Both the position numbers and the translations under genes were made by a program. Of a DNA stretch of 64,000 nucleotides, positions 17,378 to 25,264 are shown in pieces; position 1 is the stretch's first letter, and the number at the start of each line of letters is the position of its first letter. The stretch is from CAG-826 sp964654155 (GTDB lineage Bacteria > Bacillota_I > Bacilli_A > RFN20 > CAG-826). The stretch covers positions 38,329-102,328 of the forward strand of contig CAZZGL010000002.1 in NCBI GenBank assembly GCA_964654155.1. The letters are read 5' to 3'. The notes beneath the pieces are model-generated. The model was not told the DNA's origin and did not search any database. It worked only from the letters and a program-made list of their open reading frames with translations.

Positions 17378-18082
17378 ATGGAAATTAATCAAATAATTCT
17401 TTTAAACAACTTATTAAATGAAGAAATTAAAAAATACGAACTCTTTTCTACGAACGAATTAAAGGAAATGCTCGGTATTGATAAAAACTCCAAAAATCTT
17501 AATAGAGTTATTTTTAATAAAATTATTGAATCATCTATCAATAGAGATATACTATTGACATTACTCAAACAATGCTCTTGTATTATAAAAACTGTAAATT
17601 TAGAATGGAATAATTCATTGAAAGAATCGATGTCATTAAACGTTTTTAAATATTTTGACATATGTAATGAAATTTGGGAAAATTCTAAATTATATAAATA
17701 TTTTATAGAAAATACTTTTGTTTTTGTTGTTTTTAAAAAAGATTTTAAAGGTAGCAAACTGGAAAAAATTAAAGTTTGGAAAATGCCTAAAAGTATATTA
17801 AACTCTGGAGTTAGAGAAACTTGGAGTATAACACAATCTTTAATTAAATCTGGAAAAATTATAAACTACATAGATAAAAGAAATCGCTTTATAACATTTT
17901 TTCCAACTAGTAGCGAAACTAAATATATTCATGTTAGACCTCATGCACAAAATAGAAATGACACTCTTGAATTACCTGTCCCTGATAAACTAACTGGTAA
18001 AACAAGATTTATGAAACATAGTTTCTGGCTAAATAGTAACTTTGTAAAGAAAATAATTGTAGAGGACAAATATTATGAATAA
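17378..18082 (+). CDS. MutH/Sau3AI C-terminal-like DNA-binding protein
   Basis: A 234-residue protein resembling the C-terminal MutH-like domain of Sau3AI/LlaKR2I restriction enzymes. Residues 82-120 (KESMSLNVF..., ending in the FVFVVFKKD strand), WKMP at 134-137, ETWSITQSLIKSGK at 147-160, HVRPHAQNRNDT at 185-196 and FWLNSNFVKKII at 216-227 follow the order I know from that family. In Sau3AI this second domain binds GATC allosterically and has lost the catalytic D-ExK residues; I also cannot find a convincing D-x(n)-ExK here. The N-terminal catalytic domain of Sau3AI is absent. It overlaps the HNH gene by eight bases, suggesting that the HNH protein supplies cleavage. Motif-based, no search was run. 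Confidence 0.7.
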   Translation: MEINQIILLNNLLNEEIKKYELFSTNELKEMLGIDKNSKNLNRVIFNKIIESSINRDILLTLLKQCSCIIKTVNLEWNNSLKESMSLNVFKYFDICNEIWENSKLYKYFIENTFVFVVFKKDFKGSKLEKIKVWKMPKSILNSGVRETWSITQSLIKSGKIINYIDKRNRFITFFPTSSETKYIHVRPHAQNRNDTLELPVPDKLTGKTRFMKHSFWLNSNFVKKIIVEDKYYE

Positions 18083-18860
18083 TTTAAATAGACAAGAATT
18101 AACAATTATTTTAGCATATTATTTTTTTGATAGCAGAAAAACAACTATTAATACAATGAACTCTTTTAACACTAGATTTAATTTAACTTTTAAAAAAGAT
18201 TTTAATACTCAAACACTAATATATTATTGCTCTTTATTTAAAAATATCGATCCTTCATTTAATGCCAAACCAATAAATAATGAAGATTTAAGAATTAATG
18301 AACTATGGAATTATTATATTGTGCAAGATAGAATAAGTGATTTAAAAAAAATATATAATAGTTTTAAGCAAGGTCTACTAAAAAAAAGAATAATATCTAT
18401 TAAAAATGAGGCTGCCGATGATATAAATGAATACATATCTAAAGAAATAAAAAATTTACATTTTACTTTTTTAGGAGATGAAGCTAAAAATTTATATAAT
18501 TTGTCATCATTTTCAAGTCAATCACTTCGTGATTTAAACGTTTCCTTTAATGCTTTAAACTTAGCTAAGTTTAAATGTGAAGTAGACAATAGCCATAAAA
18601 CTTTTATAAGAAAAAATATTGATATTCCATATACTGAAGGACATCATATAATACCATTGCAATACCAATATCTATTTAAATCTAATCTTGATGTAGAGGC
18701 TAATGTCGTATCTTTATGCAGTAATTGTCATAATAATCTGCATTATGGAAAAGATTTTGAAGAATTATTAACAATAATTTTTACAGATGAAAGAAAAAAA
18801 AGATTAGAAAAATGTGGAATAAAAATAACATTAGAAGAACTAATTTCTTTTTATAAATAA
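18075..18860 (+). CDS. HNH endonuclease
   Basis: A 261-residue protein with a C-terminal HNH nuclease domain. The first half (about 1-150) is helical and unrecognised. The nuclease has Cys168 in KFKCEVDNSH, the catalytic His pair in YTEGHHIIPL (about 187-195), and the metal/zinc part VVSLCSNCHNNLHYG (211-225) with CxxCH and the final His. This is the usual HNH order found in many restriction and McrA-like enzymes. The start overlaps the Sau3AI-like gene by eight bases, so the two proteins are probably made together and may form one enzyme. It lies upstream of the methyltransferase. Confidence 0.85.
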   Translation: MNNLNRQELTIILAYYFFDSRKTTINTMNSFNTRFNLTFKKDFNTQTLIYYCSLFKNIDPSFNAKPINNEDLRINELWNYYIVQDRISDLKKIYNSFKQGLLKKRIISIKNEAADDINEYISKEIKNLHFTFLGDEAKNLYNLSSFSSQSLRDLNVSFNALNLAKFKCEVDNSHKTFIRKNIDIPYTEGHHIIPLQYQYLFKSNLDVEANVVSLCSNCHNNLHYGKDFEELLTIIFTDERKKRLEKCGIKITLEELISFYK

Positions 18861-18875
18861 AGAAAGGATTATCCA

Positions 18876-20123
18876 ATGAAAAAAACAGTAGTAGAACTAT
18901 TCGCCGGTGTAGGCGGATTTAGAGTAGGATTAAATAAAATTAAAAAAATTGATAACAATGGTCAGGCTATTGAAAATAAAAAATTTAAAATTATTTGGGC
19001 AAATCAATGGGAACCATCAACTAAAGCACAACATGCCTATGAATGCTACAAACTAAGGTTTAATTGTTCAGAAGAAGAATGTTCTAATGTAGATATATCC
19101 TTAATTGATAAAAGTTCAATTCCTTCTCACACATTATTATGTGGCGGATTTCCATGTCAAGATTACTCTGTCGCAAGATCATTAAAAAACGAGAAAGGAA
19201 TTGAAGGAAAAAAAGGCGTTTTATGGTGGCAAATTTATGAGGTTTTAACTATTAAAGAACCTCCGTTTGTTCTTTTAGAAAATGTTGATAGATTATTAAA
19301 ATCACCTTCTAAACAAAGGGGGCAAGCTTTCGGAATTATGTTAAGATGTTTTTATGAATTGGGATATTCCGTAGAATGGCGAGTCATAAACGCCGCACAA
19401 TATGGTCACCCTCAAAGAAGAAGAAGAATATTTATTTTTGCATATAAAAATACAACAAAATATAGTAAAAAAATGGGAATGTTATCTCTACACGAAATAA
19501 TAACTTCTAAGGGAATTTTTGCTAAAAAATTTCCTGTTTCAAATTTAAAATATAAAATTAAAGAAATAGATATCAAAGATTATAAAAGCTTAATAGATGT
19601 TTCTGAAAATTTTAAATTTATTTTTGAAAATTCTGGATATATGAATAATGGCATAATATATACTTTCAATACTATTGCAAAAGAAAATAAGCCATTCGTC
19701 TTGCGCCAAATTCTTGAGAAGAGTGTTGATGAAAATCTATTTTTATCCCATTATAAAATTAAAAAATTTTCTTATTTAAGAAATTCTAAAAAAATATTAA
19801 GAACTAGAAAAGAGGATGGCGGGACTTATTATTATTCCGAAGGAGCAATGGCGCCATATGATTCTTTAGATTTACCTGGTAGAACTATGCTTACGAGTGA
19901 AGGAACAGTTAATAGGAGTTCTCATATAATAAAAGATCCTAATGAAAACAAACTAAGATTTTTATCTCCTATCGAATGTGAAAGATTGAATCAATTTCCC
20001 GATAATTGGACATCAACCATGTGCAATAGGAAAAGATATTTTATGATGGGAAACGCTCTTGTTTGTGGAATTGTATCAAAACTAGGTAATGAAATTTACA
20101 ATATTATTAGAGAAGAAGATTAA
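18876..20123 (+). CDS. DNA (cytosine-5) methyltransferase, M.Sau3AI-like
   Basis: A 415-residue C5-cytosine methyltransferase with all main motifs: LFAGVGGFRVG (8-18, motif I), the catalytic Cys94 in GGFPCQDYS, LENVDRL (134-140, motif VI), INAAQYGHPQRRRRIFIF (171-188, motif VIII), RTMLTSE near 345 (motif IX) and MGNALV near 395 (motif X). The target-recognition part between about 190 and 340, with a YYYSEGAMAPYDSLDLPGRT stretch, and the IIWANQWEPSTKAQHAYECY segment recall M.Sau3AI and other GATC-specific C5 enzymes, so GATm5C is my prediction. It should protect host DNA from the upstream nuclease genes. It is the last gene before a terminator. Confidence 0.92.
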   Translation: MKKTVVELFAGVGGFRVGLNKIKKIDNNGQAIENKKFKIIWANQWEPSTKAQHAYECYKLRFNCSEEECSNVDISLIDKSSIPSHTLLCGGFPCQDYSVARSLKNEKGIEGKKGVLWWQIYEVLTIKEPPFVLLENVDRLLKSPSKQRGQAFGIMLRCFYELGYSVEWRVINAAQYGHPQRRRRIFIFAYKNTTKYSKKMGMLSLHEIITSKGIFAKKFPVSNLKYKIKEIDIKDYKSLIDVSENFKFIFENSGYMNNGIIYTFNTIAKENKPFVLRQILEKSVDENLFLSHYKIKKFSYLRNSKKILRTRKEDGGTYYYSEGAMAPYDSLDLPGRTMLTSEGTVNRSSHIIKDPNENKLRFLSPIECERLNQFPDNWTSTMCNRKRYFMMGNALVCGIVSKLGNEIYNIIREED

Positions 20124-20187
20124 TGTAAAAACAAATTAAATGCTCAATTAAATAATTAAACAAAAAACTAATTACCACATTATATTA

Positions 20188-20209
20188 GGCGCTTTAAGCG
20201 CTCTTTTTT
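20188..20209 (+). terminator. Terminator of the restriction operon
   Basis: GCGCTT pairs with AAGCGC around a minimal loop, followed by TCTTTTTT. It lies 65 bases after the methyltransferase stop and separates the five-gene operon from the PLD nuclease gene. Confidence 0.75.
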
Positions 20210-20304
20210 ATACTAAAATATTTGCTTTTCCAAAATTCACTAAAATATATCCCGATTTACAATAGCTTTTCTTTTTTTCTTAATTATTCTGAGAAACTAT
20301 CGCT

Positions 20305-20359
20305 GTAATCTGTAAATCCTAAATATTTAGATTACATTCTTTTATTCAAATGATATAAT
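20305..20359 (+). promoter_or_regulatory. Promoter with a possible operator, upstream of the PLD nuclease
   Basis: TATAAT at 20354-20359 stands 25 bases before the start codon. A perfect eight-base inverted repeat, TGTAATCT at 20305-20312 and AGATTACA at 20330-20337, overlaps the likely -35 (TTACAT, 20333-20338, spacer only 15). This is a plausible repressor site; restriction genes are often controlled this way, but no controller protein is recognised. Confidence 0.4.
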
Positions 20360-20383
20360 CAAAAACATAAGGAGAGTTAACTT

Positions 20384-21169
20384 ATGATTAAAACAATTAA
20401 AACACCATCCGATAATACTTTTTATACACTTATAAAAGAAGCAAAAAATAGTATATATTTATGTGCTCCTTATATCAAAAAAGATATTGTAGATAAAATT
20501 TTATTTCATAAAAAGCAAGGTATCGAAATGATAGTTATAACATCATCAAATATATCAAATTTTATAAATGGCTCATTAGATGCTTCTGCAATAAAAGAAC
20601 TGATAAAAAATGATGTTGTTGTTAGAAATTATCAAAAACTACATGCAAAAATTTATATTTTTGATAAAAAGAAAGCACTTATTACTTCTGCAAATCTAAC
20701 AAATAACGGATTGTATAATAATTTTGAATATGGAGTGTTAATTGATGATGATACAATAACAGATAAAGTATATGAAGATTATATTCAAATGATTAACGAC
20801 GATCAATGTGGCACTTTTAATGATGCTTTATTAAATAGAGTTTCTAAGATTAAAATTAAGAAAAAGCCCATTATTAATATAGATAATGATCACGACGCTA
20901 TTATTATTGAAAATATTAATAATCTAATTAAAACTATGACTTCTTGGCAAAAAGATGTCTTTTTAATCTTAAATCAAATGGCAAATGAATACTTCACAAC
21001 TTCGGATATCTATTCATACTCTAATGAATTAAAAGCAAAACATCCTCATAACAATCATATAATAGAAAAAATAAGACAAATATTACAACAATTACGAGAT
21101 ATGGGATTTATTAAATTTCTTGATCGAGGAACTTATAAAAAATTGTGGATTGATAAAAACAAATTTTAA
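20384..21169 (+). CDS. PLD-family nuclease with DpnI-type winged helix
   Basis: A 261-residue two-domain protein. Residues 1-145 form a phospholipase D-like nuclease domain with one HKD motif: LHAKIYIFD gives H87, K89 and D94, followed by SANLTNNG (102-109) and the conserved Glu in NNFEYGV (113-118). Single-HKD nucleases such as BfiI work as dimers. Residues about 187-255 form a winged helix with YFTTSDIYSYSNELKAKHP, EKIRQILQQLRDMGFIKF and LDRGTYKKLW, closely recalling the C-terminal domain of DpnI and Dam-replacing enzymes. I infer a restriction endonuclease, perhaps of modified or GATC-type sites. It has its own promoter and AAGGAGAG site, separate from the upstream operon, but the location suggests a linked role. 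Confidence 0.75.
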   Translation: MIKTIKTPSDNTFYTLIKEAKNSIYLCAPYIKKDIVDKILFHKKQGIEMIVITSSNISNFINGSLDASAIKELIKNDVVVRNYQKLHAKIYIFDKKKALITSANLTNNGLYNNFEYGVLIDDDTITDKVYEDYIQMINDDQCGTFNDALLNRVSKIKIKKKPIINIDNDHDAIIIENINNLIKTMTSWQKDVFLILNQMANEYFTTSDIYSYSNELKAKHPHNNHIIEKIRQILQQLRDMGFIKFLDRGTYKKLWIDKNKF

Positions 21170-21528
21170 TTATTTCTCCCTATCTGTAATTAAATAAACA
21201 ACAATACTTAAATTACAAAGAGTTATTAACATGAAATTTAATTCATTTAATTAACTCTTTTTTTATTTGATAGCTATGACGATATAAAATTGAATTGCAC
21301 TTCATATAACTAAATTATTTATCAATAATAATTCTAAGTTTATTAATATTATAATTCATAATTTATGAACTATTTTTTATTAAAAATCAGTTATTAAATT
21401 ATTATTTAATATATATTTATATATATTAATTTTAAAAAAAATTATGAACAAAAAAATTCATGACATTGCTAATTTTTATTACAAATAATACGATTTATAA
21501 TTTTGTTGTAATCAAGGAGTGATGAAAG
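21170..21528. other. 359-base intergenic region
   Basis: Extremely A/T-rich. It holds the terminator at 21217-21264 and, near its right end, a TATAAT at 21496-21501 followed by AAGGAGTGAT, the promoter and ribosome binding site of the FtsH-like gene. Between about 21290 and 21470 it is almost pure A/T with several short TTTAATATAT-type stretches. No RNA gene is seen. Confidence 0.5.
21217..21264 (+). terminator. Terminator after the PLD nuclease gene
   Basis: AAAGAGTTA pairs with TAACTCTTT over a 26-base internal region that can itself pair in part, followed by four more T. It begins 48 bases after the stop codon. Confidence 0.65.
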
Positions 21529-22851
21529 ATGAATAAAACAAAAATAGACTTAGATTCAATTTATGGATATGCCTGTGAAAAAGAAAAGCTAAAAAAAATC
21601 ATTGATGAATTAAATAAAATTAAAACAGATAATACAAAGACAACTATTTATAAATCTGTTATTTTTTGTGGTCCAAAAGGTAATGGAAAGCACTTATTCG
21701 CGCAAGTGTTAGAGAATGAAACCAATTGTCCTCTTTATGAATTATCTCTTAATGATAATTGTGATGAAGATTTTATCACAAATGTTTTTTCTGAGGCAGC
21801 GGATAATAAACCATCAATTATAGTTATTGACGGAATTGATAATCTTATCAAAAGTAATCTCTTAGATAATAAAAAACATAAAGCGTTATTTACATTAACT
21901 AATTTATTATTATATAAAAATAACAATGGTATCATGACCATTTTAAACACAGATAATTTAGATTCTCTACCAAAAATTTACCTTGGTAATAATAAAAATA
22001 AACCCGTTATCAATTTAAATAACCCTTCTTTAAAATCAAGATATAATATAATATCAAAATATATTGCTCAAACTACTTTTAGTTTTGAACCTAAGGTTAG
22101 TTTTATGGCGAAAGCCACAAAAGATTTTTCTGTTGAAGAAATATTAGTCTTACTTGATACTTGTATGACATTTTCTTCAAAAGATAACATCGTTTCTATA
22201 AAAGTATTTATTGAACAACTTAACAATATAAAATCATTTAATTTTATTATTGAAAGTGACTATAAAAAAGATTACGCAATTGCAATTCAAGAACTAGGCA
22301 AATTATTTGTAGCGCGCCACTTTAAAAAGGGAATATACGAAATAAACATCGATAGAAACGAACCTTCTTCAGGAAGCATTTTTAATAATGATATTTTAAA
22401 TGAAATAGGACCTTGTAAAGATGAATATGATGATTATTATGAAACTCGCCTTAATTCCGTTTTATTCTTTTCAAGAGATGATTTTGAGAAAATAATAATG
22501 GCTAATATAGGTAAAGAAATAGCTTCTGATTTAATATTGAATAACAATTATTCAAACCTTTATTATGACCATTTAGATCTTTATAGCAAAATTAAATATG
22601 CAGTAACTAATGGATTGTATGGAATTAAATTCGCAAATGATTATAGCTACGATTTTAATACCTTAAGAGGAAGAAAAACTGAAGAAAAAATAGATCAAGT
22701 AATTAATGATTTATATGAAAGAACTGAAAAAATTGTAAAAGAATATCTCCCCTTAATAACCACACTTGCCAATTTATTAGTTAAAAAAAGACAAATGGAT
22801 GATAAGGAAATAGAACCAATTATCATTGATTGGTTTAAAAATAATCAATAG
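21529..22851 (+). CDS. Degenerate FtsH-like AAA protein (pseudo-protease)
   Basis: A 440-residue soluble protein that follows FtsH along its length but has lost its active sites. Residues 8-30 resemble the FtsH pre-AAA segment. The P-loop is CGPKGNGKH (47-55), with His in place of the Thr/Ser. Walker B is SIIVIDGID (96-104), with Gly in place of the catalytic Glu. The second region of homology is not recognisable. Where FtsH has the zinc motif HEAGH, this protein has IAIQELGKLFVARHF (251-265), so the metallopeptidase is inactive. There is no transmembrane segment. A strong AAGGAGTGAT site precedes it and a small membrane-protein gene follows 12 bases later. A regulatory or chaperone-like role is possible; function unknown. 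Confidence 0.65.
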   Translation: MNKTKIDLDSIYGYACEKEKLKKIIDELNKIKTDNTKTTIYKSVIFCGPKGNGKHLFAQVLENETNCPLYELSLNDNCDEDFITNVFSEAADNKPSIIVIDGIDNLIKSNLLDNKKHKALFTLTNLLLYKNNNGIMTILNTDNLDSLPKIYLGNNKNKPVINLNNPSLKSRYNIISKYIAQTTFSFEPKVSFMAKATKDFSVEEILVLLDTCMTFSSKDNIVSIKVFIEQLNNIKSFNFIIESDYKKDYAIAIQELGKLFVARHFKKGIYEINIDRNEPSSGSIFNNDILNEIGPCKDEYDDYYETRLNSVLFFSRDDFEKIIMANIGKEIASDLILNNNYSNLYYDHLDLYSKIKYAVTNGLYGIKFANDYSYDFNTLRGRKTEEKIDQVINDLYERTEKIVKEYLPLITTLANLLVKKRQMDDKEIEPIIIDWFKNNQ

Positions 22852-22863
22852 GAGGTATATAAC

Positions 22864-23334
22864 ATGGATTTAGAAAACTTATCAATATTGCTACACTATG
22901 CCTTTATTTTAAGTTGTGCGATACTTGCTTTATATTTAACTATTAAAATATTTACACAAAAAAGAGTTTCAATAGGTTTTTGTCTATTTTTTCTATTTGT
23001 TGGTGCATTCTCATTTTTTGGCGAATCCGAACTAAATAGTGTAACAAATAATCATGATTAAAATGTAGTTACTAAAAAGAAAGCCCCTACTTTAGTTAGT
23101 ACAGAACAAACTGAATTAGGAACTGGAGTTAATGTAAAAATAAAATGTAATGATAATTATGAATATGTTATTATAAGGCTTAAAGTTTATAAAGATGATA
23201 CTTTTGTAAACAAATATGAAAAGCAATTAGATGACTTAATTAATAATAAAACCTATACTGTACTATTTTCCTTTTCCATAAGTGATATGACTGTAATTAA
23301 TAAATATAGTTGTGAAATTGCTGAATATAAATAA
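22864..23334 (+). pseudogene. Membrane-protein gene interrupted by one in-frame stop
   Basis: Reading from the ATG at 22864 (GGAGG site upstream), 65 codons encode two membrane helices (about residues 5-30 and 37-57). A TAA at 23059-23061 then interrupts the frame. The same frame stays open for another 90 codons to TAA at 23334 and encodes a soluble, beta-rich domain (from KAPTLVSTEQT to SCEIAEYK). The absence of a frameshift suggests a single nonsense mutation or sequencing error in a gene of about 157 codons. It is 12 bases after the FtsH-like gene and likely its partner. The 65-residue form could still be made on its own. Confidence 0.6.
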
Positions 23335-23446
23335 ACATTATCTCCACAACCTCATTTATTAAAACTACTTTAATAATAATGATTCTCGCTTCTCTATTTA
23401 ATAAAATCGATATGCTATCATTAAACCAAATAGAGAGGAGATCATT

Positions 23447-25237
23447 ATGAAATCTTTATTAACTTTAACAGCATTATTGCTAGGTTTTGGCATTCAATCT
23501 TTGCCTCAAACAATTAAAAATGAAACTATCAAAGACACATACCAAGCTAATAATAATTTAATTAATTTTCCAACTGTAGTTACAAATATAAAAACCGCCG
23601 AACATTTAAATTCTCTTTTATTAACAGATACTATGCCTTCTAATGCAATACTACATGTTAATAATGATTTGAATGTTGTTGATGAAAACAATAATTCTCT
23701 TGGCTCTTTAAGCCATGTTATTAATGATATATTACAGGATTACATCATTCCTATTGTTTATCTTGAAAATGAAATCCAAGCTTCTAAATATGTTGAATTC
23801 ATAAATGAAGAATTAATTATTGATATGGCTATAATGGCAAATAATCCATCATTGATTAAAATGGTTAAAGATACCCACTATGTTATTAGAGGAATATATC
23901 ATGTTAAAGAAATATCGAAAGATACAAAACTATGTGACTTAGTATATACTGCGAATAAAAACTACGCTAATGTGATTGCATTAGATGATGAAATTGCAAC
24001 AAGAGAAAATGTCACATATTTACAAGCAAGATTTAAAACTGTATGGATTAATCAAACTAATGAAAATGATTTTAATCTTTATTCTTCAATTAATACAGGT
24101 TGCTATGGAATGATTGTTGATGACTATGAAAATTTATATAATCTGTATCTTAATTATGATAAAGGAACTTTAATTCGAAACCCATTTAATGTTGCACACA
24201 GAGGATTACCAATTTTCTATAATGAAAACTCTGTTTATGGAACTCAAAAAGCTATTGAATTAGGAGCAACCCATGTTGAACTAGATGCCTATTTAACCAC
24301 TGATGATGAAATCGTATTTATGCATGATAGCAATATTGAAAGAACTAGTGATGGAACTGGAAATATAGAAAGTTATTCGCTTGAACAACTACAAAATTTT
24401 TCTTTAGATTTAAAATCACCATCAGAACCGATTCCATCAATAGAAGATATAACCGTCCCTATTATAAATTCGGATGCAATCTTAGTTTTAGAAATAAAAT
24501 CTAGTAATACAAAAATAGTTGAAATACTACGTGAAAAATTGACAGAACTTGATTTGTTTTCTAAAACTGTTGTAATTTCGTTTAATACCAATATCCTCGC
24601 GGCAATGAAAGAAATTATTCCTGAGATACCAACCGCAAATTTAAATGATGTTTTTGTTTATAACTTCGCTTCTGTATTAAATTGGATGGGATTATATAAT
24701 ACTGTAATTGATACTCAATATAGTAGAATCACTAAAGAGAATAACGAACTTTATTTAAAAGATAGAGGAATAATGGGTTGGTTTTGGACATATAATTCTC
24801 TTACTGATATAGATACTAGCATTAGTTCTGGCGTTATTGGAATGACCAACAACTGTTGTAATTTTTTTACTAATCAAATTAGATATATTGATGGTAAAGA
24901 GTTTACTTTAAAAAAAGGTCAAAAAATTAATAATGCAAATTTCACTCTTCTTAGTTCGGCTTATGGTGGAAATCAAGATGAAATAGAAGGAAAACTTTTT
25001 AAATATGAAGAAAAAGATGAATACTACGAGGTTATATGTTCATTTGAAACTAAATTTGGTGATTATAATAAAGTAACTTTTTATACTGAATCATTTAAAG
25101 TATATAAACACCCTGATGATGTTGGTAATGATACCGTAAACAAGGGTTGTGTAAAATCATCAACAAATATTCTATTTACTTTGTCATTAATTGGACTACT
25201 ATCACTTGCTTTAAAAAAGAGAAATAATATTTTTTAA
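23447..25237 (+). CDS. Surface glycerophosphodiester phosphodiesterase
   Basis: A 596-residue exported protein. Residues 1-20 form a signal peptide without a lipobox. After a roughly 230-residue N-terminal region comes a GDPD domain: AHRG with His251, HVELDAYLT near 276-284 supplying the metal-binding Glu and Asp, MHDSNIERTSDG near 292-303, and the ILVLEIKSS strand near 345. It should cleave glycerophosphodiesters, possibly teichoic-acid or lipid-derived. A short beta-rich part follows (about 490-560). The last 33 residues read KGCVKSS, a hydrophobic helix and LKKRNN, the layout of a C-terminal membrane anchor or sorting signal with a conserved Gly-Cys. The ATG has AGAGAGGAG upstream, and GH31 follows 27 bases later. 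Confidence 0.82.
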   Translation: MKSLLTLTALLLGFGIQSLPQTIKNETIKDTYQANNNLINFPTVVTNIKTAEHLNSLLLTDTMPSNAILHVNNDLNVVDENNNSLGSLSHVINDILQDYIIPIVYLENEIQASKYVEFINEELIIDMAIMANNPSLIKMVKDTHYVIRGIYHVKEISKDTKLCDLVYTANKNYANVIALDDEIATRENVTYLQARFKTVWINQTNENDFNLYSSINTGCYGMIVDDYENLYNLYLNYDKGTLIRNPFNVAHRGLPIFYNENSVYGTQKAIELGATHVELDAYLTTDDEIVFMHDSNIERTSDGTGNIESYSLEQLQNFSLDLKSPSEPIPSIEDITVPIINSDAILVLEIKSSNTKIVEILREKLTELDLFSKTVVISFNTNILAAMKEIIPEIPTANLNDVFVYNFASVLNWMGLYNTVIDTQYSRITKENNELYLKDRGIMGWFWTYNSLTDIDTSISSGVIGMTNNCCNFFTNQIRYIDGKEFTLKKGQKINNANFTLLSSAYGGNQDEIEGKLFKYEEKDEYYEVICSFETKFGDYNKVTFYTESFKVYKHPDDVGNDTVNKGCVKSSTNILFTLSLIGLLSLALKKRNNIF

Positions 25238-25264
25238 ATATAATTAATAATTAGAGAAACAAAT

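Noticed and set aside
14145..21169. DISARM assignment of the helicase, methyltransferase and PLD genes
   Set aside because: DISARM needs DrmA and the DUF1998 protein DrmB. Neither is present, and the HNH and Sau3AI-like genes do not belong to it.
14145..21169. dpd (7-deazaguanine DNA modification) cluster, suggested by ParB, SNF2 and PLD proteins and by tgt and queA nearby
   Set aside because: The tgt here is the tRNA enzyme with the normal zinc site, it lies 9 kb away in a queuosine operon, and a C5 methyltransferase is the modifying enzyme. No DpdA-like gene is seen.
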